From assembly GCA_951813285.1 (NCBI GenBank), contig OX638355.1, positions 1,273,136-1,337,135 on the forward strand: a DNA stretch of 64,000 nucleotides. The letters are read 5' to 3'. Of the stretch, positions 24,612 to 34,309 are shown piece by piece. Numbering within the stretch: position 1 is the first letter of the stretch; each line of letters begins with the position of its first letter. The translations under genes and the position numbers were made by a program. This stretch comes from Terriglobia bacterium (GTDB lineage: Bacteria; Acidobacteriota; Terriglobia; Versatilivoradales; Versatilivoraceae). Below the pieces are notes generated by a model. It searched no databases, was not told where the DNA came from, and was given only the letters and a program-made list of their open reading frames with translations.

Positions 24612-26018
24612 TTACTCCCACTCCCCGTCCCCGAAGATCTTCAAGCGTTGCTGGGCGGGGATCCGCTTACGCCAGGCCTGGGTGTCTCCCGTCTTCTTGA
24701 TTTGCCTGAGGACCTGCTCGAAGAAAAACTGCTTCTGGCCGAAGGCGGGACGCAGATCGTCAAGCCAGGTGGCTTCAGGATCGTATCGGGCGAAGAAGGG
24801 CCGGCCGACCCAATCCGGGTCCCTCCCCTGCAGGAACTTGAGCACAAAGACTCTTTGACCGTAAACCTCGGCGACTCCGTCCACGGCGACCTTTCCGGGA
24901 GTGGCGGACATGGAGGGTCCGCGGACGGTGCGAGCCAGTCCTGAGACCCGCTTGTAGGCGGTGCGAAAGATCTCGGCGGCGTCGGCCAGGGGTACTTCGA
25001 AGTAGTTCTTGGGTCCGGTATCCCTCTCCACGAACATGTAGTAGGGCACAGCCCCCAGTTGCACCTGGGATCGCCATAGATCGGCCCAGACGTCGGGGTC
25101 GTCATTGACGTGACGGATGAGGGGGGCCTGGCAGCGAATGGCCGCTCCGGTAGCCAGGATTCGGCGAGCGGCGGCCTGGGCCGCGGGGGGCTGCAATTCT
25201 CTGGGGTGACTGTAGTGCGACATGACCGCCAGATGCTTGCCCGCCTGGCTTACCTCCTCGAAGAGCCGGAGCAGGTCGTCCGCGTCCGGATCGGTAAGGA
25301 AGCGATAGGGCCAGTAGGCCGTGGCTTTCGTGCCCAGGCGGATGCTGACCACATGCTCGAGTTCGGGGGAGAGCAGCGGTTCCAGGTATCGTCGCAGCAC
25401 ACGCGTCTTCATGATCAGAGGATCCCCGCCGGTGAAGAGCACGCTGTTGACCTCGGGGTGCTGTTTCAAGTAGTCCACCAGCTTCTCGGATTCACTGGAA
25501 GCGAACTTCAGTTCTTCCAAGCCCACGAACTGGGGCCAGCGAAAGCAATAGGTGCAATAGGCGTGGCAGGTCTGACCCTGGCTGGGGAAGAAGAGTACGG
25601 TTTCCCGATACTTGTGCTGCATTCCCGGAAGGGGCTCCTGACCCAATCGGGGGACGTTGAACTCCATCTGTCCGGCGGGATGGGGGTTGAGTCCGGCCTG
25701 AATCTGGCGGGCTGCCCCCTGGATCTCCTTGGCCGGAGCATTGCCCCAGACCAGCTCCATCATCCTGGAGAGATCCTTGCGATCCAGCATGCCTCGCTGA
25801 GGGAATGTCAATTGGTAAATGGGGTCGTCGGGAACATCCTCCCAGCGGATCAGCTCTTCGATCACATAGCGGTTGACGCGGAACGGCAGCACCGCCGAGA
25901 CGGCCTTGATGGCGACGATCTCACGCTGAGGCAGAGCTTGCAGTTCCGGAATCCTGTCAATATCTTTTCGGGTGTAAGCCTTGTACTTGCGGCTTGATAT
26001 CTTCTCTTGAGCTGTCAT
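24612..26018 (-). CDS. KamA-family radical SAM aminomutase-like enzyme
   Basis: A 468-residue protein of the lysine 2,3-aminomutase family. The cluster motif is CxxxCxxC, Cys151-HAY-Cys155-TY-Cys158, followed by FRW rather than the TRRR usual in classic KamA. FTGGDPL (about 195-201) is the SAM-binding GGD motif. The likely PLP lysine is Lys376 in SATPGKVAVDG, in the place of PGGGGK. The family moves amino groups of lysine or glutamate and includes EpmB, but EpmB is shorter, so the substrate is open. GGAG stands 7 bp before the ATG and a candidate promoter lies at 26141-26168. There are no partner genes; ppk1 is divergent. Confidence 0.9.
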   Translation of the reverse strand: MTAQEKISSRKYKAYTRKDIDRIPELQALPQREIVAIKAVSAVLPFRVNRYVIEELIRWEDVPDDPIYQLTFPQRGMLDRKDLSRMMELVWGNAPAKEIQGAARQIQAGLNPHPAGQMEFNVPRLGQEPLPGMQHKYRETVLFFPSQGQTCHAYCTYCFRWPQFVGLEELKFASSESEKLVDYLKQHPEVNSVLFTGGDPLIMKTRVLRRYLEPLLSPELEHVVSIRLGTKATAYWPYRFLTDPDADDLLRLFEEVSQAGKHLAVMSHYSHPRELQPPAAQAAARRILATGAAIRCQAPLIRHVNDDPDVWADLWRSQVQLGAVPYYMFVERDTGPKNYFEVPLADAAEIFRTAYKRVSGLARTVRGPSMSATPGKVAVDGVAEVYGQRVFVLKFLQGRDPDWVGRPFFARYDPEATWLDDLRPAFGQKQFFFEQVLRQIKKTGDTQAWRKRIPAQQRLKIFGDGEWE

Positions 26019-26367
26019 CTATTCTCCTGGGGGCGAACTCGATCGGGGCAGTTTCCAGACTCGTCATGCCGCCGTGGCAACGGCTGACCCCTACCCGGAC
26101 AGCTTGTTCCGTCCAGTGTTCTCAGTTTTGAAGGGGCCAAAGCATACCATCTCAGATGAAAATTTCAAGTTTCGACCGCATGGGGGTCCGTTCCAGCGGC
26201 ATCAGGCGTGGCTGCCGGCTTGTCCCGTCACACTTCCGCTGTCGGCCGAATCCGTAGTTGTTTTAGGGTCGCCTGCCGAGGGTGGGCGATGCTAAGATTA
26301 CCTCCCCTTTTCTTCAGTTCGAAGAGCCGCTCCGGCCCGTGGGTTGTGCCCCAAGGCGGAGGCTGTC
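26019..26367. other. divergent intergenic region between kamA-like gene and ppk1
   Basis: 349 bp without a gene. It holds one candidate minus-strand promoter (26141-26168). I see no 11-bp-phased Pho-box-like array here on either strand. Confidence 0.6.
26141..26168 (-). promoter_or_regulatory. candidate sigma-70 promoter of the kamA-like gene
   Basis: On the minus strand, TTGAAA (26168-26163) and TATGCT (26146-26141) are separated by 16 bp. Confidence 0.5.
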
Positions 26368-28527
26368 ATGACGATCTCGTCACCGAAAACAATAGAGCTG
26401 GAATCACCCGAGGCCTATATCAATCGAGAACTGAGCTGGCTGGGGTTTGCCCGCCGGGTTCTGTCGTTGGTTGCCAACCGGGATCTTCCACTGATGGAGA
26501 GGGTCAAGTTCGCCGGAATCATGGGGATGCTGCATGCCGAGTTCTTCATGAAGCGAATGAGTGGGCTGAAGCGCCAGATCAAGCAAGGGTCCCGCAAGCT
26601 TTCCCTGGACGGGCGCACTCCGAGAGAGGAATTCGATGCCTGCCGCCTGGAATTGCGGGATCAGTCAGCCGTTCTGACCGGTATCCTCAATCAGGAACTG
26701 CTCCCGGCCCTGGCCGAAGTCGGTCATCCGATCCTGCAATACAAGGAGTTGACCCCGGAGCAACGGCAATCGATGCGTACCTATTGCGAGCAATCGGTGA
26801 GGCCCATCCTGACTCCGTTGACCGTGGATTCGGAGCACCCCTTCCCCTTCATCAGCAATCTGGGCTTGAATCTGGCAGTGCTCCTCTCCGGCGGGAAGGG
26901 TGGCAGGGAGCAGTTCTTGCGCATCAAGGTCCCCAACAACCGCCCGCGCTGGGTGCCCTTGCCCGGGGGCGGCTATGTTCCCCTGGAACAGGTGATTGCC
27001 GCCAACCTGGACTTGATGTACCCGGCCGACCGGTCCTTGAAGGTCTACTTCTTCCAGGTGACCCGCGGGGCCGAGGGTGAGGTCCAGCCGGGCCCCGAGG
27101 AGGAGGAAGCCCTGAGAGAGCCGGGGAGCCTGGTGCAACAGGTGGGCAGCGAGCTCAAGGCTCGGCGGTTCGCCGGGGTCGTCAGGCTCCAGGTGGAGCC
27201 CGATATGCCCAAGGGGCTGGTGAAGTGGCTGACGCGGCAGCTCAAGATCGATCCCGAAGACGTTTATTCCTCCAGTCCCTTGCTGGGCCTCAGCGACCTT
27301 CTCCAACTGAAGATCAACGATAGCGACAATATCAATTTTCCGACCCACACGCCGGTCGACCACCCTCGTTTGCAGCACCTCCCCGCCCAGGTTCCCTCCG
27401 CAATTTTCGACGAGATCGCCAAGGGAGACATCCTGCTGCACCACCCCTACCAGGATTTCGAGACCTCCGTGCTGCGATTTCTGGAGGCGGCTTCGGTGGA
27501 TTCCGAGGTGCTGGCGATCAAGCTGACGATTTATCGTACCAGCAGGGACTCCCCCATTGTGCGAGCCCTGACCGAAGCGGTTCGGCGCGGCAAGCAGGTG
27601 GCGGTCCTGGTGGAGATCACGGCTCGCTTTGACGAGGCCCCCAATATTGCCTGGGGAAAGTTTCTGGAAAGAGAGGGTGTTCACGTTGCCTACGGTGTGG
27701 AGCGCCTCAAGACCCACGTGAAGCTGGCGCTGGTGATCAGGGAAGAAAAGCAGGGAATTCGGCGCTACGCCCATATCGGGACCGGGAACTACCACACCGG
27801 TACGGCCAAGGCCTATGAAGACCTGGGGATATTGACCTGCGATCCCCCCATCTGCGAGGAGGTGGCCGCGCTTTACGATGCGTTGACAGGCGGCCTTCCC
27901 CACGGCAACTATCGGGAGGTGTTGGTGGCGCCGGTGACCATGCGCCGGCGATTCAACGAGCTGATCCGCCGAGAGGCGGACCATGCCCGCGCCGGTCGAC
28001 CCGGCGGGATCTATGCCAAGCTGAACCAGTTGCAGGATCCCAGCCTCATTCGGGAGCTCTATTCAGCCGGTTCGGCGGGAGTCCCGGTGACCCTCAACGT
28101 CCGGGGGCTGTGTTGCCTGCGGGCAGGGGCTCCGGGCCTGTCGGAGAACGTTCGCGTCTACAGCGTGCTGGGTCGCTTCCTGGAGCACAGCCGGATCTTT
28201 CGCTTCATTAACGGAGGGAACCCCGAATACTATCTGGGTTCTGCGGACTGGATGAAACGAAACCTGAACAACCGGGTGGAGACGGTCGTGTCTGTCCAGG
28301 ATTCGAAGCTGAAACGCCAACTGGACGGCATCATCGAGGTCTACGAGAAGGACAACTGCTCCGCCTGGGATGCTCAACCCGACGGTTCCTACCTTCGCCG
28401 CCGCCCGGCCAGGGGCGAGCCGGTCAGAAACGCTCAGGAGACCTTTATCCGCAAGGCCCAGCGGGCGGCGCGTTCTGCGGTTGAGGCGCAAGCGGTTCCG
28501 GACGGTTCCCCGGAAGACCTCGCGTAG
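26368..28527 (+). CDS. ppk1: polyphosphate kinase 1
   Basis: A 719-residue PPK1, the usual length. It makes polyphosphate reversibly from ATP. The N-terminal domain starts with YINRELSWLGFARRVL. The phosphorylated His is His469 in YAHIGTGN, and the second active-site His is His607 in LEHSRIFRF. NGGNPEYYLGSADWMKRNLNNRVE near the C-terminus is diagnostic. A TTG 24 bp upstream is in frame, but ATG 26368 has GGAGG at 6-bp spacing. It is convergent with the phosphate-transport operon, a common neighbourhood for phosphate storage and import. No Pho-box-like repeat was seen upstream. Confidence 0.97.
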   Translation: MTISSPKTIELESPEAYINRELSWLGFARRVLSLVANRDLPLMERVKFAGIMGMLHAEFFMKRMSGLKRQIKQGSRKLSLDGRTPREEFDACRLELRDQSAVLTGILNQELLPALAEVGHPILQYKELTPEQRQSMRTYCEQSVRPILTPLTVDSEHPFPFISNLGLNLAVLLSGGKGGREQFLRIKVPNNRPRWVPLPGGGYVPLEQVIAANLDLMYPADRSLKVYFFQVTRGAEGEVQPGPEEEEALREPGSLVQQVGSELKARRFAGVVRLQVEPDMPKGLVKWLTRQLKIDPEDVYSSSPLLGLSDLLQLKINDSDNINFPTHTPVDHPRLQHLPAQVPSAIFDEIAKGDILLHHPYQDFETSVLRFLEAASVDSEVLAIKLTIYRTSRDSPIVRALTEAVRRGKQVAVLVEITARFDEAPNIAWGKFLEREGVHVAYGVERLKTHVKLALVIREEKQGIRRYAHIGTGNYHTGTAKAYEDLGILTCDPPICEEVAALYDALTGGLPHGNYREVLVAPVTMRRRFNELIRREADHARAGRPGGIYAKLNQLQDPSLIRELYSAGSAGVPVTLNVRGLCCLRAGAPGLSENVRVYSVLGRFLEHSRIFRFINGGNPEYYLGSADWMKRNLNNRVETVVSVQDSKLKRQLDGIIEVYEKDNCSAWDAQPDGSYLRRRPARGEPVRNAQETFIRKAQRAARSAVEAQAVPDGSPEDLA

Positions 28528-28590
28528 GCCGCCCTTCCTGCCTTCCTCTGTTTTCTCCCGGTGGGTTGAATCGGAGCTCGACGACTCGGG

Positions 28591-29808
28591 TCAGAAGTTG
28601 ACCTGGATGCGCATCTGGAAAACGTCGGCTTTGCCAAGGGTGTCACGGTTGGCGCGGATGTAGTTCCACATCACACGGGCATTGGGATTCAGGTACCAGT
28701 TGAGTCCGGCTGTAAAATCGTTCAGCTTCCCACCCGAAACGGGTCCATGGTTGAGATCGAGCGACGAGTAGCGAACCGCCACTTCCCAGGCCCCCGTCCC
28801 CTTTTGGCCCAGGTTGAAGTTTCTCCGGGGCTTGATTCCTCGGAACTGACCTGCCGAGGCGCGGTAGTTTCGCTGCTCACCGGTGAGGAAGTAGCTTCCC
28901 AACAGGTAATAGCCCTGGAAGTTGGAGTTGACGTTGCCCTCGACCGCATTCAGCCCGGCGCGGATGTACTCGGCTTGCACGGATGCCGGACCGTGGACCC
29001 AGGCGAATTCGGGTCCCACCAGGTGGGCCGATTGCATCCTCAGAGTTCCGGTGTCCACGAACCGAGGCGCCAAGTGAGCCTCGGGCCTTTGACGAAAGCG
29101 AAAACGGGGTTCACTCGGGCTCCGGTGGCTGTAGCCGAGCCCCACGTGAACAACCTTTTTGCCCTTTTCCGCGTACCAGGGCGTTCCCGTCAACCGCCCG
29201 GTGAAATTGAACTCTCCGTCTCCCTGGTCCACTCCCAAATCGTTGGTGTCGAGGAAAACACCCACACCCCAGCTCACCCTTTCCTTGGCATGGTTTGTAA
29301 TCGACAGACCCGCGTTCCGAGAAGGAGCGAAGGCGTTGGGCAAGGCACGCTCCAGGAAGGTGACATTGTTGCTGCTGGTCATCTCCTCCAGACTGAAAGG
29401 CTCCTTCATGTGTCCCACCCGGATCTTTCCCAGGTAGGGGATTCCGGTCAGGCCCAGGTAGACATCCTTGAGCTTGGTGGTGCCGCCGGCGAAGTCGTAC
29501 TGAACCTTGAACTCCACCTGTTCATGAAGAACGCCGGAGAAGTAGATTCTCGCTCTTCGAGCCTCGGTCCCATCCTGAAGGGCTCCAAGGCTTTGTCGAA
29601 TGCCTGAATCCTGGGACATGAACGCCCAGTCATAGTGAATTCTGCCACCGAACTTCAGCCGGACCTTCTTGTCCCTGGTCTCCAGGCGCACCCCGTCCTT
29701 CCATTCGACCTGAACCTTCTTGTCGGCAGCGGAACCGGGCACGACGCACCAAGCAAGGGTCAGAACCGTCCTGCCGGCAATCGATCTCATTTTCCATAAC
29801 AGCCTCAT
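28591..29808 (-). CDS. OprP/OprO-family phosphate-selective porin
   Basis: A 405-residue outer-membrane beta-barrel protein of the porin O/P family. A signal peptide (TVLTLAWCVVPGSAA) is followed by a start typical of the family (RLETRDKKVRLKFGGRIHYDW), the RRARIYFSG strand, the LTGIPYLGKIRVGHMKEPFSLE segment characteristic of OprP-like porins, and a C-terminal Phe (VFQMRIQVNF) as outer-membrane insertion signal. The role is probably diffusion of phosphate or polyphosphate across the outer membrane. It is the last gene of the pst-phoU transcript, 18 bp after phoU, with AAGGGGA before its ATG. Confidence 0.9.
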   Translation of the reverse strand: MRLLWKMRSIAGRTVLTLAWCVVPGSAADKKVQVEWKDGVRLETRDKKVRLKFGGRIHYDWAFMSQDSGIRQSLGALQDGTEARRARIYFSGVLHEQVEFKVQYDFAGGTTKLKDVYLGLTGIPYLGKIRVGHMKEPFSLEEMTSSNNVTFLERALPNAFAPSRNAGLSITNHAKERVSWGVGVFLDTNDLGVDQGDGEFNFTGRLTGTPWYAEKGKKVVHVGLGYSHRSPSEPRFRFRQRPEAHLAPRFVDTGTLRMQSAHLVGPEFAWVHGPASVQAEYIRAGLNAVEGNVNSNFQGYYLLGSYFLTGEQRNYRASAGQFRGIKPRRNFNLGQKGTGAWEVAVRYSSLDLNHGPVSGGKLNDFTAGLNWYLNPNARVMWNYIRANRDTLGKADVFQMRIQVNF

Positions 29809-29826
29809 TACGACTGGTCCCCTTCA

Positions 29827-30513
29827 TTAGCTGTTGGATTGCTGCCTCTCGAGGTCGCCTTCATTCAAGTGGCGAATCAGGCGGCCTTCCGCGATATAGA
29901 CAACATCCTGGGCGATGTTGGTGGCCAGATCGGCAATTCGCTCCAGGTGACGAGAGGCGGATAGCAGATGGACCGCTCGCTCTATCGTCGATGGGTCCCG
30001 GTGCATGAGGTCCTGCAAGATGTCGAACATTCCGCGGTTGGCTTCGTCAATCTCGTCATCCATGGTCAAGACGTGCCGGGCCAGTCGTGGATTCATGTTG
30101 CTCAAGGCGTCCAGGCTCTCTCGCACCATGTCGCGGACACCCTCGGCCATCTTGGGAAAGTCCAGGGACACCTGCAGCGGTTCCTGGGTGGCGAGATAGG
30201 CCGCCCGTTCGGCGATATTGACGGCCAGGTCTCCCATCCGCTCCAGGTCGTTGTTCACCTTCAGCACTGCCACGATGAAACGAAGGTCCGCCGCCACCGG
30301 TTGATGGAGGGCCAGCATCTTGAGACACTCTTCTTCAATCAGGACCTCCCGATGGTTGATGCGGTCGTCTTCGCGCATCACCTGCCGGGCCAGATCCAAC
30401 CGTCGATCGACCAGGGACAGAATCGCCTTGTTGGTTGCATCCTCGACCATGGAGGACAGGATCAACAGTTCCTTGTCCAGGTGTTCCAGGTCCTTCTGCA
30501 AGTGGATGGACAT
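29827..30513 (-). CDS. phoU: phosphate signalling protein PhoU
   Basis: A 228-residue PhoU with two three-helix-bundle repeats. MAVNIAERA-type metal motifs appear as GDLAVNIAERAAYL (first half) and ADLATNIAQDVVYIAEG (second half), each with the conserved E/DxxxD character. PhoU passes the occupancy state of the Pst transporter to PhoR and limits uptake. ATG 30513 has GGGAGGA 5 bp upstream; the longer open frame is not needed. It lies between pstB and the porin gene in the same operon. Confidence 0.96.
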   Translation of the reverse strand: MSIHLQKDLEHLDKELLILSSMVEDATNKAILSLVDRRLDLARQVMREDDRINHREVLIEEECLKMLALHQPVAADLRFIVAVLKVNNDLERMGDLAVNIAERAAYLATQEPLQVSLDFPKMAEGVRDMVRESLDALSNMNPRLARHVLTMDDEIDEANRGMFDILQDLMHRDPSTIERAVHLLSASRHLERIADLATNIAQDVVYIAEGRLIRHLNEGDLERQQSNS

Positions 30514-30614
30514 GTGTGTCCTCCCTGTGTTGGGGCTTTCGGCCTTGAGCGGGCCGGCATGTTCGTAAACAGCCATCCCGGCGAATCGCGGTTTGTCTGA
30601 AATCCGCAAGACAA

Positions 30615-31412
30615 TTACCCGAATCGCCCGGTCACGTACTCTTCGGTTCTCTTGTTCCGGGGTCTCGTAAAGACCTGGTCGGTTTCCCCGAACTCGACCA
30701 GGCTGCCATTCTCCAAAAAGGCTGTCAGGTTCGAAACGCGGGCCGCCTGCTGCATGTTGTGGGTGACGATAACGATAGTGTACCGTTCCTTCAGCTCAAA
30801 CATCAGATCTTCGATGCGAGCTGTTGAAACGGGGTCAAGAGCCGAGCAGGGTTCGTCCATCAGGATGACGTCCGGTTCCATGGCCAAGGCCCTGGCGATG
30901 CACAGTCTTTGCTGCTGGCCTCCCGAGAGTGCCAGGGCCGACTCATGCAGCCGGTCGTTGACTTCTTCCCACAGGGCGGCTCGGCGAAGGGACTGTTCGA
31001 CACGAGCCTCCAGGTTGCGGGTGAATCCGTTGATGGAGGGCCCCCAGGCAACATTCTGAAAAATCGATTTGGGGAACGGGTTCGGCTTTTGAAAAACCAT
31101 TCCGATGCGTCGCCGAACCTCTACCGGATCCACCTCGCGAACATAAATATCCGAACCCATATAGAGGATCTGTCCCTCCATCTTCACGTTGGGAATGAAG
31201 TCGTTCATCCGGTTGAAAGCCCTCAGCAGTGTGCTCTTGCCGCAACCCGAGGGCCCGATGATCGCAGTGATCCGATGTTGAGGAATGGAAAGCGAGACCT
31301 TATTGATGGCGGGTTTTTCCCCGTAGCGTATCGTCACCTCAACCACCTCCAGAACCGGCCGGGGCTGTTGGGTGGATGAGATGGGAGCTTCGGATTTAGT
31401 CAGGGTGTTCAT
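30615..31412 (-). CDS. pstB: phosphate ABC transporter ATP-binding protein PstB
   Basis: A 265-residue ABC ATPase. Walker A is GPSGCGKST, the signature LSGGQQQR, Walker B VILMDEP, and the Pst-specific stretch [11 protein letters not shown] follows the Q-loop. It powers inward phosphate transport with PstA and PstC. The start ATG at 31412 overlaps the pstA stop by 4 bp, which decides it over the longer open frame. A gap of about 100 bp separates it from phoU. Confidence 0.97.
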   Translation of the reverse strand: MNTLTKSEAPISSTQQPRPVLEVVEVTIRYGEKPAINKVSLSIPQHRITAIIGPSGCGKSTLLRAFNRMNDFIPNVKMEGQILYMGSDIYVREVDPVEVRRRIGMVFQKPNPFPKSIFQNVAWGPSINGFTRNLEARVEQSLRRAALWEEVNDRLHESALALSGGQQQRLCIARALAMEPDVILMDEPCSALDPVSTARIEDLMFELKERYTIVIVTHNMQQAARVSNLTAFLENGSLVEFGETDQVFTRPRNKRTEEYVTGRFG

Positions 31413-32269
31413 CGACCTGTCCTCTCGGCGCGTTGTCGAATCCAGACGGCGGTGGCATTCATCAGCAGCAGTGTCACCAGGAGTACGATGATTCCGGCTG
31501 CAGCCAACTGATGAAAGTCTTCCTGGGGACGGGAGGCCCAATTGAAGATCTGGATGGGCAGGGCCGTAAAGGCATCCATCGGCCCTTCCGGAACGAAGGC
31601 GACATAGGTCAAGGCGCCGATCATCACCAACGGCGCCGTCTCACCGATTGCCCGCGACAATGCCAGGATCACGCCGGTCAGAATGCCCGGCAGCGCCACG
31701 GGCAGGACTTGCGCCCTCACCGCCTGCCAACGAGTCGCGCCCAGCGCAAAAGCAGCTTGACGAATGGAATCCGGCACGGCGCGGAGTGCCTCTCGCGCGG
31801 CGATGATGATGACGGGAAGAATCAGCAGTGTCATGGTCAGGCTTCCTGCCAGAACGCTTCGTCCCAGGGCCAGGAATCGCACAAAGAGAACCAGCCCCAG
31901 AATTCCATAGACAATGGAGGGCACCCCTGCCAAATTTCCAATGTTGACCTCAATCAACTGTGACAGGCGATTCTTCGGGGAAAATTCCTCCAGATAAATG
32001 GCTGCCGCAACCCCCACGGGAATGGAAATTGCGGCCGTGAGGGTAATCAGCCAGACCGTTCCCCAAAGCGCCGATTTGATGCCTGCCTGCTCTGGAAACC
32101 GAGAGGGGAACTCCGTGAGAAATTGAAAGTCGAGCCAACGGATTCCCTCACGAGTGACGTGGAAGAGCAACACCGCCAGGATGACGACCCCAGCCCATGC
32201 CACGGCGGCGCAGAGAAGGCGAAAAATCTTGGCGGTGGCGTGCCGGCGCCGGAGGCGATCCGATTTCAT
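31409..32269 (-). CDS. pstA: phosphate ABC transporter permease PstA
   Basis: A 286-residue inner-membrane permease with about six hydrophobic helices and the EAA-loop segment [30 protein letters not shown]-type motif [11 protein letters not shown] is typical of PstA. It forms the channel with PstC. It overlaps both neighbours by 4 bp, so pstC, pstA and pstB are translationally coupled. Confidence 0.96.
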   Translation of the reverse strand: MKSDRLRRRHATAKIFRLLCAAVAWAGVVILAVLLFHVTREGIRWLDFQFLTEFPSRFPEQAGIKSALWGTVWLITLTAAISIPVGVAAAIYLEEFSPKNRLSQLIEVNIGNLAGVPSIVYGILGLVLFVRFLALGRSVLAGSLTMTLLILPVIIIAAREALRAVPDSIRQAAFALGATRWQAVRAQVLPVALPGILTGVILALSRAIGETAPLVMIGALTYVAFVPEGPMDAFTALPIQIFNWASRPQEDFHQLAAAGIIVLLVTLLLMNATAVWIRQRAERTGR

Positions 32270-33195
32270 TCGTAGACCTCGCGGAATCTTGCCAGCACTC
32301 TTTGGGCGATGATGTTCATGCCCAAGGTGATGGTGAACAGCAGGGCAGCCACGGCAAAGATCGTCTGATATTCAACCGTGCCCACGGGCGTGTCGCCGAG
32401 GCTCACCTGGACAATATAAGCCGTCATGGTCTGAATGCTTTGAAGCGGGTCCAGCGTCATCCTTGGCGTCGCTCCTGCAGCCAGCGTCACCGCCATCGTT
32501 TCTCCAATGGCGCGGGAAGCGGCCAATACGAAGGATGCCATGACTCCCGAAAGAGCCGCCGGCAAGACTACTCGCAAGGTCACTTCAAACTGGGTGGCGC
32601 CCAGGGCAAAAGCTCCCTGACGCAGAGACTCCGGGACTGCGCGCAGCGCATCGTCACACAGCGAAGCCGTCATGGGCAGCACCATGATGCCGACCACGAT
32701 GGATGCGCTGGCGGCGTTGAAAATCTGCGTGCTGGGGAAAATGCCGGCAATCAGGGGAGTCACGAAGGTGAGTGCAAAATAGCCATAGACGACAGTGGGA
32801 ATTCCGGCCAGGATTTCCAGAACCGGCTTCAGCACCCTCCTGACCTGAGATGAGGCGAACTCTGCCAGATAAATGGCGCTGGCCAGTCCCACTGGTATTG
32901 CGATCAGAGAAGCTCCCACGACAATCTGCAGGGTGCCCGCGACCAGAGGAAGCACACCGAACGATCGGGGTTCCAGAAGGGGCGTCCATCGAGTTCCCGC
33001 GAGGAAATCGAAGACACCTACCTCCCGAAAAAAGGAGTAGGCCTCCCACGCCAGGATGGCGATGATGGACAGCGTGGTCAGGACGGACAGGAAAGCGCAA
33101 AGGAAAAGAACGAATCGGATCAACTCTTCCCTTGTCCGGTACTTCCTGGTGCTTGCGCCCGCTTGCAGTGATTTAGCCGTTGAGGCCTGCGGCAA
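32266..33195 (-). CDS. pstC: phosphate ABC transporter permease PstC
   Basis: A 309-residue permease with about six to seven hydrophobic helices, the [11 protein letters not shown] segment and the EAA loop [22 protein letters not shown]. The start is a TTG at 33195, preceded by AGGA 7 bp upstream. No ATG lies near the expected N-terminus, so the rare start is supported. It follows pstS by 9 bp. Confidence 0.95.
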   Translation of the reverse strand: MPQASTAKSLQAGASTRKYRTREELIRFVLFLCAFLSVLTTLSIIAILAWEAYSFFREVGVFDFLAGTRWTPLLEPRSFGVLPLVAGTLQIVVGASLIAIPVGLASAIYLAEFASSQVRRVLKPVLEILAGIPTVVYGYFALTFVTPLIAGIFPSTQIFNAASASIVVGIMVLPMTASLCDDALRAVPESLRQGAFALGATQFEVTLRVVLPAALSGVMASFVLAASRAIGETMAVTLAAGATPRMTLDPLQSIQTMTAYIVQVSLGDTPVGTVEYQTIFAVAALLFTITLGMNIIAQRVLARFREVYE

Positions 33196-33204
33196 GGTCT
33201 CTTC

Positions 33205-34218
33205 CTATTCTTCGGCGCTGAGCAGATCTTCAAGACTCATGCCAACCATGTGTCCCGAGGCGAAAACCGAGCCCGTGGCTCGTTTCTCGAATCTCTCGAG
33301 CGCCAGTTGATAGACGCGATCCGGCAATGGCACATAGCCGACTTCCTTCACCAGTTGGGGGGCATTCTCAAGATAGAATTTGACGAAGGCGGAGACTTCT
33401 GGCCGCTCGGAGGCCTTCCTGGTGACATAGATGAATATCGGCCTTGATAGGGGTTCGTAGCTTCCGTCGTTGATGGTCTGCACCGACGGCGCAACAGGTC
33501 CCTTGCCGGCATCGATCGGCACCGCCTTCAGTCGGGAGCGATTCTCCCCGTAGTAGGCGTAGCCAAAGAAACCCAAGGCGTTTGGGTCCCCGGCAATTCC
33601 TTGCACCAGCACGTTGTCGTCCTCGCTGGCGGTAAAGTCGGCGCGACAGGCCTGAGACTTGCCGTTAACGGCTTCCGTAAAGTAGTCGAAGGTTCCGGAG
33701 TCGGTTCCCGGTCCATAGAGGTTCAGGGCACGGTCTTCCCAGTTGGCCCGGATATCACTCCACTTCATCACCGTGCTCCCCGGTTGCCAAATCTTCCGAA
33801 GCTCCTCGACGGTCAAGGAATCAACGAATTCATTGCCTGGATTGACCAGGACCGATATCCCGTCAAAAGCAACCGGGAGTTCAATGAATTCGATCCCGTT
33901 CTCGGAGGCCATTGAAATTTCCTGGGACTTGATTGGCCGTGAAGCGTCATTCAAGTCCGTTTCACCAACGCTGAATTTCTTGAAGCCTCCACCGGTGCCC
34001 GATATCCCGACGGTAACCCGGATGTCGGGGAATCGCTTTTGAAACTCCTCAGCCACGGCTTCGGTAATCGGGAAGACAGTGCTGGAACCGTCTACTCTCA
34101 CGGTGTTTGGCCTGTTTCCTCCGCTCCCGCCGCAGCCGATCAGGAAAAACGGTGTAATCAGCACGCCAATAGCAACAATGATTCCCTCTATAGTTCTCCA
34201 TGGTTTCGTCTGATTCAT
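33205..34218 (-). CDS. pstS: phosphate-binding lipoprotein PstS
   Basis: A 337-residue substrate-binding protein with a lipoprotein leader ending FFLIGCGG (lipobox Cys near residue 26). The mature start [12 protein letters not shown], then [11 protein letters not shown] and [11 protein letters not shown], are phosphate-binding loops of the PstS family. It captures phosphate in the periplasm for PstCAB. ATG 34218 follows AGGAGAGG. The promoter-like region with Pho-box-format repeats at 34243-34275 lies between it and phoR, so pstS can be induced separately from phoR. Confidence 0.97.
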   Translation of the reverse strand: MNQTKPWRTIEGIIVAIGVLITPFFLIGCGGSGGNRPNTVRVDGSSTVFPITEAVAEEFQKRFPDIRVTVGISGTGGGFKKFSVGETDLNDASRPIKSQEISMASENGIEFIELPVAFDGISVLVNPGNEFVDSLTVEELRKIWQPGSTVMKWSDIRANWEDRALNLYGPGTDSGTFDYFTEAVNGKSQACRADFTASEDDNVLVQGIAGDPNALGFFGYAYYGENRSRLKAVPIDAGKGPVAPSVQTINDGSYEPLSRPIFIYVTRKASERPEVSAFVKFYLENAPQLVKEVGYVPLPDRVYQLALERFEKRATGSVFASGHMVGMSLEDLLSAEE

Positions 34219-34242
34219 CAGCCTCTCCTTTCTCCAGCACAA

Positions 34243-34275
34243 CGTATACAGGCCTGTTGTAAAGATCCAATAAAG
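34243..34275 (-). promoter_or_regulatory. Pho-box-like repeats and -10 of pstS
   Basis: On the minus strand, CTTTATT (34275-34269), 4 bp, then CTTTACA (34264-34258) give an 11-bp period; a third position reads GCCTGTA. The -10-like TATACG (34248-34243) begins 9 bp after the second unit. This is nearly the layout of E. coli phoA, where an 18-bp Pho box sits about 10 bp before the -10. Confidence 0.7.
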
Positions 34276-34309
34276 AGCCGGCTTTTTGATTGGTGTCGGG
34301 GAATGTGTC

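Noticed and set aside
26019-26367. Pho box upstream of ppk1
   Set aside because: I looked for 7-mers at 11-bp steps on both strands and found none convincing.
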